Positions 1 to 10,515 of a stretch of DNA of 64,000 bases are shown piece by piece; within the stretch, counting starts at the first letter, position 1; each line of letters starts with the position of its first letter. Source of the stretch: Microcebus murinus (Eukaryota; Chordata; Mammalia; Primates; Cheirogaleidae). The notes below the pieces were generated by a model. The model made no database searches. It had not been told where the DNA came from and saw only the letters and a program-made list of their open reading frames with translations. The translations under genes were made by a program, and so were the position numbers. The stretch covers positions 104,148,014 through 104,212,013 of the forward strand of contig NC_134136.1 of assembly GCF_040939455.1 (NCBI RefSeq), given 5' to 3'.

Positions 1-59
1 TTCCAAGACATAGATAACAGTTACTCAAAAAGAACAATTAAACAACAATCTAGAAAACT

Positions 60-710
60 CAAAAGAACACAATTAGTGGATATATAACAGAAGTTTTATT
101 ATGGGAGAAATTGTTTGCAATATATAAAACAAGAGCACTCTTTTGAATATGCATATAACTCTTATTTATTAATAACATATAAACTACCTAATAGGGAAAA
201 CATCTAAACAGATAATCAAAGCTGCCAATAAACACATGAAGAGTTATTTAGCTTGATTCTTAATTAGGAAGATGCCAGTTAAACAATGTGTTTGTACTAT
301 ATCCTTCTCATTAAATTGTGAAAATTTTAAATTCTGTTATCAGACAATTAAGAAAATCACTACAGTTTTGCTACAATCTTGCATATGGATTAAATCTAAA
401 AATGAATCACCCAGAAATTTAAACTTTTGATACTTGCCCTAGAGAAATACTCATATACATCTATAAAAAAGATACAAATATTTTTATCATTGTTTGTAGT
501 AGAGAAAAATTGACATCAAAATAGATAAAAGCCATCAAAAGGGGAGTAAAAATGTAAAATGTGGCAAAACAAAATAGCATACTGACATTAAATGAAATGT
601 ACTAAATCTATGTGTTTCAACATGTGGGGAAATTAAAAAAAACATTAATGAGTAAATGATATGATATGTGCAGCATGAAATATTTATGTAAATTAAAACA
701 CAGCCTTTTT
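60..710 (+). repeat. Ancient L1M (LINE-1) ORF2 fragment
   Basis: Diverged LINE-1 text in sense orientation. The stretch near 228-290 (ccaataaacacatgaagag, then an imperfect copy of the 'aatcagggaaatgcaaattaaa' zone) and the stretch near 440-530 (actcatatacatctataaaa, then tcattgtttgtagtagag) follow the order of the C-terminal part of mammalian L1 ORF2. Every frame is broken. The FLAM monomer and a younger L1 interrupt it, and a probable 3' continuation resumes at about 2576. The L1 identity is recognition; the sub-family (L1ME-like) is a guess. Confidence 0.6.
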
Positions 711-836
711 GGAGCTAGGTGTGGTGGCACCCACTTGTAGTCCAACCTAATCAGGAGGCTGAGGCTAGAGTCTTGCTTGAGCACAGAAGTTAGAGGCCAG
801 CCTGCACAATACAACACGACCTTGTCTCAAAAAAAA
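711..836 (+). mobile_element. FLAM: FLAM-type free left Alu monomer (7SL-derived SINE)
   Basis: The segment reads ggtgtggtggcaccc, a diverged 'gtagtccaa..aatcaggaggctgaggc', 'ttgcttgagcacagaagtt', 'aggccagcctg' and 'cttgtctcaaaaaaaa'. This is the 7SL RNA-like left half of Alu, followed directly by an A-rich tail and no right monomer. FLAM elements predate dimeric Alu and are shared by primates. The younger L1 begins just after its A-tail, a common L1 target. Confidence 0.85.
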
Positions 837-844
837 TTAAAATA

Positions 845-969
845 TTTAAGATTGCTTTGGTTATATGAGGTTTTTTCTGATTCCATATGAAGTGAAGAAT
901 TATTTTTTCTAGATCTGTAAAGAATGCTGATGGTATTTTCATGGGGATTGCATTGATTCTGTAGATCAT
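845..969 (-). mobile_element. L1: Inverted 5' segment of a young L1 (twin priming)
   Basis: This block is the reverse complement of the L1 ORF2 stretch 'gattcaatgcaatccccat...catatggaatcagaaaaaacc...ccaaagcaatctta'. The sense-strand L1 resumes at about 970 with 'gggaggcatcagtcttcctg', which in L1 lies only about 20-25 bases downstream of the end of the inverted block. An inverted 5' piece followed by a sense 3' piece with nearly adjacent breakpoints is the classic product of twin-primed reverse transcription. The junction near 968-972 shares a few bases (ttggg) with either arm. Confidence 0.85.
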
Positions 970-2570
970 TGGGAGGCATCAGTCTTCCTGACTTCAAGCT
1001 CTACTATAAAGCAATAATAGATAAATCAGCCTAGTATTGGCACAAGAACAGAAGCATAGATATCTGGAATAGATCTGAGATACCAGAGATGAAACCATCA
1101 GTATACGGCAATCTAATCTTTGATAAAGCTGACAAAAATATACATTGGGGAAAAGAATTCTCTCTTCAACAAATGGTGCTGGGAAAACTGGTTAGCTACA
1201 TGCAGAAGAGCAAATCAGGATCCCTACCTCTCACCTCTCACAAAAATTCACTCAAGATGGATAACAGACTTAAACTTAAGACATGAAACCTTAAGAATCC
1301 TAGAAGAAGATGTTGGGAAAACCCTATCAGACATTGACCTAGGCAAAGAATTTTTGAGGGAGACCCCCAAGGCAATCACCACAGCATCAAAAATAAACAA
1401 ATGGGATCTGATCAAATTAAAAAGTTTCTGCACAGCCAAGGAAACCATCAGTAGAGCAAATAGACAACCCACGGAGTGGGAGAAAATATTTGCTCTCTAC
1501 ATCTCTGATAAAGGCCTAATAACAAGAATCTATCTAGAGCTTTAAAAAATTAACAAGAAAAGATCAAACAATCCCATCAAGAAATGGGTGACGGAAATGA
1601 AAAGAAACTTCTCCAAAGAAGACAGAATAATGGCATGCAAACATATAAAGAAATGCTCAACCTCTCTAATTATTAGAGAAATGCAAATAAAAACCACAAT
1701 GAGATACCACCTAACCCCAGTAAGAATGGCCTATATCAAGAAATCCCAAAACAACAAATACTGGCGAGGATGCGGAGAGACAGGAACACTCCTACACTGC
1801 TGGTGGGACTGCAAATTAGTGCAACCTTTGTGGAAAAGAATTTGGAGATACCTCAAACAGCTAGAAATAGAAATGCCATTTGACCCTGCAGTAGCATTGT
1901 TAGGCATCTACCCAAAAGAGCATAAGACATTCTATTATAAAGACATCTGCACATGAATGTTTATAGCAGCACAATTCACTATTGCACGATCATGGAAGCA
2001 GCCCAGGTGCCCATCAATTCATGAGTGGATAATTAAAATGTGGTATATGCTCACAATCGAATATTACTCAATCCTAAGAAATGACAGTGAGCTAGCACCA
2101 TTTATGCTATCCTGGATTAAGCTTAAGCCTGTTATCCAAAGTGAGGCAACACAAGACATGGAAAATGGGCTCCACATTTACTCACCATCAAATTGGTACT
2201 GACTGATTTAAACTTCGATTTTCAAATGGTGGCAATACCCACCAGAGATTCGGTGGGGGGGGGGACCCAATCTTAGGGATGGGATGAACATTCTGGAGGG
2301 GGAGGGCATAACTCTAACCCTTCTTAGGGAGAGGCAAAGATATACAATGTAACCAAAATGTTAAAAAAAAAACAAAAAAACTTTTTAGCAGGTGGTGGGC
2401 AGGCAGGAGTAGGGAGGAGGAAAGGGATGTATGTTTCCATAATGTGTGTGATGCACACCACCAGGGGATTGGACATTTCAGGGGGAGGGAGGGGGCAGGA
2501 GCAATATTTGTAACCCTAACAATATTTGTACCTCCATAATATGATGAAATAAAAAAATAAAAAAATAAAA
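970..2570 (+). mobile_element. L1: Young L1, 5'-inverted, ORF2 C-terminus plus 3' UTR
   Basis: Sense-strand LINE-1. It contains ORF2 C-terminal text to about 2200, then a 3' UTR with a G-rich patch (2252-2263 and 2296-2308), a second purine-rich block (2398-2500) and an end at 'ataatatgatgaaat' followed by a (AATAAAA)-type tail. The same 3' UTR appears in reverse at 3801, 7270, 16401 and 40887, so one L1 lineage was repeatedly active here. The frames are broken, so the copy cannot move itself. Confidence 0.95.
1120..2202 (+). pseudogene. L1 ORF2p C-terminal remnant
   Basis: Three abutting open segments (1120-1545, 1588-1956, 1957-2202) spell the C-terminal region of L1 ORF2 protein. The first has the WENWLA and [16 protein letters not shown] motifs. 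The second has [18 protein letters not shown] and the cysteine/histidine knuckle [14 protein letters not shown]. The third begins MFIAAQFTIA. A stop after 1545, stop tga at 1954-1956 between LYKKD-like and MFIAA motifs, and small indels break the frame. ORF2p is the endonuclease/reverse transcriptase of L1; only the part after the RT domain is present. Confidence 0.85.
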
Positions 2571-2575
2571 TACAA

Positions 2576-2950
2576 AATAACACTAGAGCATGTATATAGC
2601 TATATATATACATATTTGCAAAACTATAAATATTAATCAAGGCATATAAAGCAAATTCCTAATAGTGTTTATACCAGTATAAAGAAGGAGTGGGTGGGCA
2701 ATGGAAATGGTTATTGAAGAGAACCTAGCTTTGTGAGTGATGTCTCTAATTATTTTATATCCAAATATACCTATATTCATATTTTCAGTAGTTTGTAAAG
2801 TATGCAGATGGAGAAAAATGTGTTTATGAGTAAACTAAATTATAAAAAGTAGTTAATTCTGGAAGCTGCCAATATAGGTGATTATTAATTTTATTTCCTT
2901 TTCATATGTTTTCTAAGTTTATAAATATTTTTATTACAATAATTATACTA
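2576..2950 (+). repeat. Probable 3' continuation of the ancient L1M
   Basis: AT-rich DNA after the young L1 tail includes 'gtgtttataccagtataaag' and 'tttctaagtttataaatatt', loosely like the end of L1ME ORF2 and 3' UTR. Its position and orientation fit the 60-710 fragment split by later insertions. The match is weak by eye. Confidence 0.4.
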
Positions 2951-3089
2951 AAAAAGTAATTATTATAAAAGCTCAACAGATTAACTTCAGAAAGCACAGA
3001 GCCAGTGTGAAAATTAGTGAGCAGAGGAATCTATATCAAAAGCACCATAAAGAGGCAAAGAGATTAAAAAAAGATATATGAATGAACAA

Positions 3090-3520
3090 TTAAGAGATTA
3101 ATATAGCTTTTAAGGATCCAGTAGAACTAATAAATAGATTCTTAGATACAATAGATCTATAAATTATTACTAGGAAATGAATAAAGAGAATGGCAAAGAA
3201 ACAATAATAATGTATAATGTCAAAGAATTTTCCAGAACTGAAAAACATGAGTCTACTGATTAAAAGTGTGCACTGAATTCCCAGTAGTATAAACAAAAAT
3301 ATATCCACATCTAGACACATCAAGATTAATGAGAACATTTTATTAGCTACCAGAAAGAAAAGACAGACTACCTACAAAAGAAAGACAATTGGAGTAGTAT
3401 CTAGCTTCTTATCAGTAAGGATAGATGCCAAAAATCCCTGAGGATAAAATCTTTCTACCTTAAATTCCATGCCTAGCTAAACAATTACTAAGAAGACAAA
3501 ATTTTAAAATTGCCTGATAT
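3090..3520 (+). repeat. HAL1: HAL1 / L1M ORF1 fossil
   Basis: The order of phrases follows the ORF1 region of HAL1 or old L1: 'aagaattttccagaactgaa', 'catgagtctactgattaaa', 'tctagacacatcaagatta', a cleft near 3350 (ccagaaagaaaagacagac), then 'aaattccatgcctagctaaac', equivalent to 'aattctatacccagccaaac'. Stops occur in all frames. HAL1 and L1M share this ORF1, so I cannot separate them here. Confidence 0.6.
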
Positions 3521-3746
3521 TGAATGACTAAGACAATTCTCTGTCCATAAATTCAGTGGAGGAGAGGGAGGTCTTGAAAGCAAAACAAAAGTGAAGCAAA
3601 AGACAAGAATGGGTTCAAGTAACAATGTATCTTTCCCCTCTTCTCTCAAAGAAGATAAAATTGATTAATTGTCAATCAAATTTCTAGTATTTTTCCTTAG
3701 GAAAGCAAGTGAAGTAAGGAAAGACTTTACATTTTGCTCCTGTTTA

Positions 3747-3800
3747 CTTTTTTTCTTTCAAAATATTAAGGGGGTACAAATGTTTTGTTACATGGATACC
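3747..3800 (-). mobile_element. L1: Older L1 3' end, part 1 (split by a younger L1)
   Basis: A T-rich run and 'tttcaaaatattaagggggtacaaatg' followed by 'gttacatggatac' is the reverse complement of an older L1 3' end. The element resumes at 4559 with 'agtcagggctattactgtcc', the phrase that normally follows 'catggatat' in this 3' UTR. The two parts therefore form one element split by the insertion at 3801-4558. Confidence 0.8.
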
Positions 3801-4558
3801 TTTTTTTTTTATTTCGGCATATTATGGGGGTACAGATTTTAAGGTTTCAATAAATGCCCATTTCCCCCTCTCCCCCCACAAGTCTGAGTCTCCATCATGA
3901 CCATCCCCCAGATGGTGCACATCTCACTCATTATGTATGTATATACCCGCCCTCCTCCACCCTCCCAACTGCCCAATACCCTATTACTGTAGTACCTATG
4001 TGTCCACTTAGGTGCTACTCAGTTAATACCACTTTGCTGGAGAATATATCTGGTGCTTGTTTCTCCATTCTTGGGATACTTCACTTAGTAGTATGGGTTC
4101 CAGCTCTAACCAGGAAAATATAAGATGTGCTATATCACCATTGTTTCTTAGAGCTGAATAGTACTCCATGGTATACATATACCACATTTTATTAATCCAT
4201 TCTTAGATTGATGGGCACTTGGGCTGTTTCCACAGCCTTGCAATTATGAATTGTGCTGCTATAAACATTCGAGTGCAGGTGTCTTTTTTGTAGAGTGTCA
4301 TTGGATCATTTGGGTAGATGCCCAGCAATGGGATTGCTGGATCAAATGGTAGATTCACTTGTATCGCTTTAAGGTATCTCCATATTGCTTTCCACAGAGG
4401 TTGAACTAGTTTGCAGTCCCACCAGCAGTGTAGGAGTGTTCCTCTCTCTCTGCATCCACACCTGCATTTATTGTTTGGAGATTTTTTGATAAAGGCCATT
4501 CTCACTGGGGTTAAGTGATATCTCATTGTGGTTTTGATTTGCATTTCCCTGATGATTA
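3801..4558 (-). mobile_element. L1: Young lemur-type L1, 5' truncated
   Basis: It starts with T10 and 'atttcggcatattatggggg', the reverse of the lemur L1 3' end. It runs through the pyrimidine-rich complement of the 3' UTR into ORF2 and stops at 'cctgatgatta'. It lies inside an older L1 of the same orientation. It is 5' truncated to about 0.75 kb. I could not find a convincing target-site duplication. Confidence 0.9.
4203..4544 (-). pseudogene. L1 ORF2p C-terminal fragment with intact Cys/His knuckle
   Basis: An open frame of 113 codons on the minus strand starts at [16 protein letters not shown]. It contains [16 protein letters not shown], the cysteine/histidine knuckle near the end of L1 ORF2p with all cysteines kept. 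It continues [20 protein letters not shown]. It is a fragment of the 5'-truncated L1 around it, with no promoter or start of its own. The methionine is internal to ORF2. Confidence 0.85.
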
Positions 4559-5103
4559 TAAAGCTTAAGTCAGGGCTATTACTGTCCCCATCACTCAGAT
4601 AGTGTTCATTGTACCTGTTAGGTAGGTTTTTATCCCCCTCCTCCCTCCATCACTTTCCCCCCTTCTTGATTTCCAATGATTTTTATCTCTCTCTGTGCCC
4701 ATGTGTGCCTATCAGTTAGTTCCAAATTATTAGAGAGTACATATGGTGTTTGTTTTTCCATTCTTGAGATACACAGTGTTCTCCAGTTCCATCCAAATTG
4801 CTGCAAAAGACATTAATTCATTTCTTTTTGTGAGTCAGTAGTACTCCATGGTATTTGTATATATACCATATTTTTTTAATCCACTCATGAATTGACGAGC
4901 ACTTGTGTTGATTGATTCCACATCTTTGCACCTGTAACTTATGCTGCAATGAACATTCAAGTGCAGGTGCCTTTTTGATAAATGACTTCTTTTCCTTTTG
5001 GTATATGCCCAGTAGTGGGATTACTGGACTGAATGGTAGGTCTGCTTTTAGTTCTTTGAGAAATGTCCATACTGTTTTCCATAGATGTTTTACTCCTGTT
5101 TCT
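4559..5103 (-). mobile_element. L1: Older L1 3' end, part 2
   Basis: This continues the L1 begun at 3747. The 3' UTR complement (agtcagggctattactgtcc, atagtgttcattgtacctg) leads into ORF2 text: 'tagtactccatggtatttg', 'gcaatgaacattcaagtgc', 'gggattactggactgaatgg' and 'gtccatactgttttccatag'. It ends at about 5100. It is clearly more diverged than the insert at 3801-4558. Confidence 0.88.
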
Positions 5104-7269
5104 TGATAAAACTTTATGAAAAGTCAGAAAAAGTCAAATATTTGATGAAGTTGATGCAGTTCACGACGGTATACAATAATTGGTAGCCTTTGACTCCAAT
5201 GTAGGCTGACATAGAAAACAATGTAAAATGGCATGTAAATTTTCTTTATTCTTTCCAAAAAGAAGAGCTAGATAGTTAGATAGGAATGCAGATGCTCTAA
5301 ATGTTCACAGATTACCAAGATTTTTTTTTTTCATTTGAAGTTTTGTTTGACAAACACCTTCCCTTGAAAATAGGAGAATTGAAGAGGTTTCAAAGGAGCT
5401 TGTGAGGAAAAACTGTGGACATAACCAGCAACTGGCTGCATTGAGAGAGATGTCATTATTTTCATACAAATACATAGTGAAAGGGAATGGAATAACCCTT
5501 AATTTCGACATGATCTGCTTCAAATTACTAAAGGAAATATATTGCATGATACATAATAAGCACTCAACAATTTTATGTCGAACTAATAATAATTATCTTG
5601 CCCTCCTGACCCATTAAACTTATTTTAAAGATAAAGAATAATGGATAATTCATTAGATTAATAACATAAAATTGATAATGAATACAGATTAATATAAGTA
5701 TAATGAAATATATTAAAAGAGAGTCATGCATGTATTAGTGATATTAAAATGTCATGAACCAAGGATTATGATTATACCAGTTGTGTACACAGAAGCTTTT
5801 GGAGAAAAAAATGGATTTTATGTTCTGTTGAAAACTGTAAAGTTTTATATAAATGTAAAATGATTGTTATTTCAACAACATTGAAATGGTGATTTTCTGG
5901 GGAAACCTTCCATACTGTTTTAAACTAAATTATATACAGAAATCAAATGAATTCTCAATTGGGCCTATTTATTTTGAACCAGGAATTATATATAATATGG
6001 AAGGGGTTATTAAGACAATAGCATTTTGGACTAGGGCTAGTTAATATTTTCAAGTAGGATGATTTCATAGGATTGAAGACAGAATAGGATTTGTCATAAC
6101 TCAATACAATATAATAGAGACCAGTAGTTTTCTGATCATTCAAAAACAAGAAGATCTTAATTATTTGGAAAAAAAACAAAAGAACAAGACAGTCAGAGGG
6201 AGCTTAGACAGAATATTTATTCAGCCCTATATCACTTGGTTAAAATAGAAATGTAGTACTTGGGATGTCCATGGAGACAACTAAAACTGACCTTGAAAAA
6301 GCATCCCTATAGGTTTTGTTGTCACTGAGCCTTGATAAGCACTTAAAATCCATTCTGAGGCAATTTTTGTCCTCCCTTCTTCATCAAAACTGAATATCTG
6401 TTTACTAGATAATATAGAAATATGCCTTATTCCTCCACATTCTGGCAGTTAAATGCCTTATATTTCCTAGTTAGGTGATCCCAACCATTGAATCTATTTT
6501 TGTTACAGGCTTTGGGATGTAACCTTGAAAATGATGTAGGATTATAGTATAGATACTTTGAGTAGCATTTGCTTGAAAAACAAATGTAACTAGGGTGGTT
6601 TTCTCCTATCTGTAGATTTCTCTCTCTATGTATCTCTTAATATGATCATGACTCCAATTTCAGAGAACCTGAGGAACTTGCCCAAGACCATAGGGCCAGA
6701 ACATAAATATGACCCACACAGGGTGTATTAACATTAAGGTTCATTTTCAGATTAAAAATAAGAAATGCCTTACCTTTTGAGTGTGTTCATATAAAATACA
6801 AATGGGAAAAATACCATATGACTCCAAAGCCTAACTCTCTTCACTTTATCATATTGCCTCAACACTGCACTTGTTAGGGTAGTGGAATGATCTGGGCTGA
6901 TTAATTTTCTTGAAATCATTGAGGACCAAAAATACAATTGCAGAAATAATGACAGACGTCATGTTTTCCCATTTTATATTTTATAATTAGAAAGTAGCTA
7001 TTTAAAGAGAAAATTCACACTTGCCTTGCAACTACTTATATCCATGTTAAAATGTCTATCAATGTGGGATAAATGGAAAAATGCCTAATTAACATATTTC
7101 AGGAAAATATCAGGCTACTGATTTGGGGCTACAAATAACGCTACAAAACACAGGTTTCTAATTTAGAACCTATTAGCCTAATAAACCATTGTGTGTTACT
7201 ATGGATATGTGAGGACATTTAACTAAGGTCTGACTATGATCCATCATATGGAAATATTTATTTGTATAA
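5104..7269. other. Unassigned AT-rich DNA
   Basis: I see no gene and no confident repeat. Short open frames here (for example 5305-5547 and 5955-6179 on the minus strand) lack any recognisable domain. A weak MIR-like phrase lies at about 6663-6700 (gaggaacttgcccaagacca), possibly a minus-strand relic. The rest is ordinary AT-rich sequence. Confidence 0.5.
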
Positions 7270-7724
7270 TTTTTTTATTTCAGCATATTATGGGGATACA
7301 AATTTTTGGGTTACATGTGTTGCCTTTCCTCCCTTTCCCCCCTCCGGAGTCAGAGCTTCAAGCGTGTCCATCCCCCAGATGGTGTGCGTCGCACTCATTA
7401 TGTATGTATATACCCATCTCCTCCTCCCTCCTCCCACCTCCCCGACACCTGATAAATGTTATTCCTGTATGTACACTTAGGTATTGATCAGTTAATACCA
7501 ATTTGTTGGTGCGTACATGTGGTGCTTATTTTTTCCATTCTTGGGATACTTGACTTAGTAGAATGCATTCCAGCTCTATCCAGGAAAATACAAGAGGTGC
7601 TGTATCACCATTGTTTCTTAGAGCTGAATAGTACTCCATGGTATACATATACCACATTTTATTAATCCACTCATGTATTCATGGGCACTTGGGTTGTTTC
7701 CACATTTTGCAATTGTGAATTGTG
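7270..7724 (-). mobile_element. L1: Young lemur-type L1 3' end, 5' truncated
   Basis: T-run, 'atttcagcatattatgggg', then the pyrimidine-rich complement of the 3' UTR (7327-7345, 7422-7445). It enters ORF2 at 'ttgtttcttagagctgaata', 'gtactccatggtatacatat' and 'atgggcacttgggttgtttcc', and stops near 'ttgtgaattgtg'. About 455 bp. Only the last few dozen ORF2 codons are present, and they are broken. Confidence 0.9.
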
Positions 7725-8470
7725 TGTTTCAGAAGTGGCAACAGACTAAGGGAGTTGGTTTTAGTTAAATCAGGTTTGAGGAACTCCTGGAACACTTTGT
7801 TGTAATTGTCCACCTCTTTTAAGGTCCTCTTGGTCCCTATGATCCTTATGATTATTAAGACATATAGCTCCTTAGTGTCATATAATAATTTTGTATGAAC
7901 TATTTGGCTTGTCTTTTTAACATGCTATCACCATTGTCAATGTTGTGTTGACTGTAAGGTAGTGACTCTTGCTAGGTCAGAGATTGTATTAGGTCTTACT
8001 AAACAGGTGGAAATCAATACTTTCACTCTCTTTACTAGAATGAGTTTCATATATACTTGAGATGCAAGAAAAACATCCCTTTGTTGTTATGCTGAAGTTG
8101 TCAAGCCTTCCATTAGTCTAGGTTAAGTTTCTGGGGTTATGAATTTAATTTTAGTTTCTAATATTGATTTATATTTCATAAAGACTTTGTTGGTTACCCC
8201 CCCAAAAAAAAAAGCCTCAGTAAATTCTTCTACTTCAAGGGCATTATTTTAGCTCAGAATGAGACGTTTCTCAGCGATTTAGTTTCCATTTCAGGACTTA
8301 AAATAATCAGTGAAATAGGAAATTGCTATGAATTATGAAAGGTTTTAGACAATAATTCCAGGCCACCCAAAGCTATGCATTCATTTTTTGGTTTTTGAAT
8401 TTTAAAAAAACTGAATAAGATTCAATCCCATTTTCTATGTTTTATCACAATGTTATTGAAAGTTGTTTAA
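7725..8470. other. Unassigned DNA with a start-less open stretch on the minus strand
   Basis: I do not recognise this segment. Reading the minus strand from about 7919 down to 7730 gives roughly 65 codons without a stop and without an ATG (it includes the phrases KKTSQIVHTKLL and EVDNYNKVFQEFL). It then runs into the L1. A C7A10 run lies at 8197-8213. It could be a decayed processed copy or chance. Confidence 0.35.
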
Positions 8471-8476
8471 GATTTT

Positions 8477-8575
8477 ACACTCCTTGAGGGCATGTATCTT
8501 TAACATCTTTGTATTTTCAATAGCATTTGTTATACTACAGATACTTTATGTGCATTTCATAAATTAATGAACAAA
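8477..8575 (+). repeat. L2: L2 3'-end fragment
   Basis: The text 'ctccttgagggcatgtatct', 'aacatctttgtattttcaat' and 'attaatgaacaaatagatg' follows the L2 3' end, whose consensus-like form is 'ctccttgagggcagggact...atctttgtatcccc...caataaatg'. It is strongly decayed. Confidence 0.5.
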
Positions 8576-9180
8576 TAGATGTTATGAAAAAAGAAAAAAA
8601 GGAAAAGTACCATTACCAGACTCTAGGATGAAGTAAAAAGCAATATTTAGCAATCTTCCATATACTACAATACCCTACCTCGGCCTGCTTGCTTCACTTC
8701 TCATCCCTGCTACGCACTCTTTCAGAAGTCCTCAGACTTCTCTGCTGTGTTCCCTACCTTGGCCCAAACTCCCATGATCCAAAAGTATGCTTCCCTTTCT
8801 CTAACAGGCAGACTTCCTTTTGCTCAGTACCCCAATCTGAGCTTGCTATCCTGCAGAAAGTCATCTGGGAAATGAAGAGACACAGCTGTGAGACATACAC
8901 AAATGAGTTTCCCTCACCTGGGTTATTTGTATTTTAAAAGACAATGATGGAAAAACTACAGTGATATAAGTGCTAACTTTTCCCAATCTTCGAATTTCAG
9001 GCAGCATGGCATTTTGGGGTGGGGACCTAAAATCATGTCAGAGAGCTGGACTCCTTTTCTGTCTCCAAGTATTGTTGGTTCTGCTATAACTTGATTTGAT
9101 TTTTGATTTATAAAGTACTGGTCATCTTCAGAAGATATAAAACATGGGAGGGGAAATGAATAATTATTAGTTCCTTTGTA
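8576..9180. other. Unassigned DNA
   Basis: No recognisable gene or repeat. An 82-codon frame at 8689-8937 (+) has no domain I can identify and no supporting context such as splice sites or neighbours. Confidence 0.5.
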
Positions 9181-9347
9181 CCAGTTATTCTCGACCTTAC
9201 CTGTACATTAGAAAAACATGGGGAACTTTTAAAACTCTGATGTCTAGACCATAATCCAAACCAATTAAATCAGAATATCTGGGGATGGAACCCAGGTATC
9301 AGTTTTTTAAAGCTCCCATGTAATTAAACTGTGAAACCCACTAATCT
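9181..9347 (+). mobile_element. MER5A: MER5A (hAT-Charlie non-autonomous DNA transposon)
   Basis: Almost full-length. The left end 'ccagttattctcgacctt' corresponds to the MER5A terminal repeat (cagtggttctcaacc). Then come 'tgtacattagaaaaacatgg', 'ccaattaaatcagaatatct', 'ggggatggaacccaggtatc' and a right end 'gtgaaacccactaatct'. About 167 bp against a usual length near 190. Decay is heavy, as expected for a eutherian-age element. Confidence 0.8.
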
Positions 9348-9507
9348 AAACGAAGATGAGGAATACTGTAGGCATCTGATGCTTATAGAAGATAACAGTT
9401 ATATTAAGAAGCCACATGAGAAAAATTGGGATGGTGGAATCTGTGGGAAATGGAGAGCAAAGACAGTGGCTACTGAACTCCAGCCAAGTGTTTCACCATG
9501 AGAGGAA

Positions 9508-9738
9508 AGGAGCACAATGATTAAGAGGACTAGCTCCAGTGGCAGATCCCCTGAGATTAAAGCACTTTCCTGCCCTTCACTGTGTGAGCTTGAGGGAGTG
9601 ATTTCTTTATTCTTCAATTTTTTCATTAGTAAAATGAGGATGATGATTATACCTAACTCTTAAGGTTGTGAAGAGTAATTGAAATCATAAGCATAAAGCA
9701 CTTAGCCTTATATTGGTCATGTAATAAATATATTCTAC
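9508..9738 (+). repeat. MIR: MIR SINE
   Basis: The order matches a tRNA-derived MIR in sense orientation: 'aatgattaagaggactag', 'cactgtgtgagcttgaggga', 'tcattagtaaaatgaggatg', 'ggttgtgaagagtaattgaa', 'gcataaagcacttagcc', 'taataaatat'. About 230 bp, near full length. Confidence 0.82.
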
Positions 9739-10096
9739 ACATATGTGCTGTTTTATTATGATGATAAGTTTTGAAATACTAGAGTTCACTTGTCTATCTT
9801 TCCATAGATTGGTTTCCAATCTAGGGAGAGGAAAGGAAGGACAAGCAAGAGCTACAGAGATGGGAATCAAAAGATTCTGAGAATGATTTTAGGATTTTAA
9901 AATTATTTTTCTTATTTTTGTATCACATTGGTCCCACCCTTAGCCCCCCAAAATTTATTGCTATCTTATTTCCTATAATTTGTTGCTCTTCTATATTCTC
10001 ATACCTCCATTTTCATGATACTTCTAACAGATTGGAAGTGGCATGCTAATATATTTAATGGGTGAATTATTTGCTATATCACTTTAGATTTTGCTG
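9739..10096. other. Unassigned DNA
   Basis: AT-rich sequence without recognisable coding capacity or repeat. Confidence 0.5.
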
Positions 10097-10515
10097 TATA
10101 GCAAACTAGCTCAGAACAAACAATAACTAGTTTGTGGCTTAAAACAACAATTTTATTTGTGCCTTATTCTTGGGTAGGCAATTTGGGCTGTGCTCTGTTG
10201 GGTGGCTGTTTTGCTTGGCTTGCTCATGCATTCGTGTCAGTTGTTGGTGATCAGGATAGCTCTTTACTTCAGGGTTGGCTGGCTGAGGCTGGGATGAAGG
10301 GATGACTGAACCATGTGTCTCTCATTATTTAGCTAGTTAGCCTGAGCTTATTTACATGATGGAAACAATTTCCAAGAGTGGAAGACTGAAGATTCTTAAG
10401 ATCTAGTCTCAGAACCAACACTACACACATCTTCTACATACTTTTGGGCATAGGAAATCATAAGATCAGCCTATATCCAAGGGATAGGAAAATGGACTCT
10501 ACTTTTGATGAGAGT
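10097..10515 (-). mobile_element. MaLR-type LTR (MLT1-like), tentative
   Basis: The phrase order 'ctgtatagcaaactagctc', 'gtggcttaaaacaacaattt', 'ggttggctggctgaggctgg' and 'gataggaaaatggactctac' is that of a common mammalian LTR read in reverse. The same family recurs at 28598-28965 and probably 12240-12450. The segment is non-coding and old. The family name is from memory of the general pattern and should be checked. Confidence 0.5.

Noticed and set aside
711..836. 7SL RNA gene
   Set aside because: The similarity is to the Alu left monomer only, with an A-tail, and it is too short and diverged to be a functional 7SL gene.
2314..2640. 108-codon minus frame
   Set aside because: It is antisense to the L1 3' UTR and its A-rich tail; no independent support.
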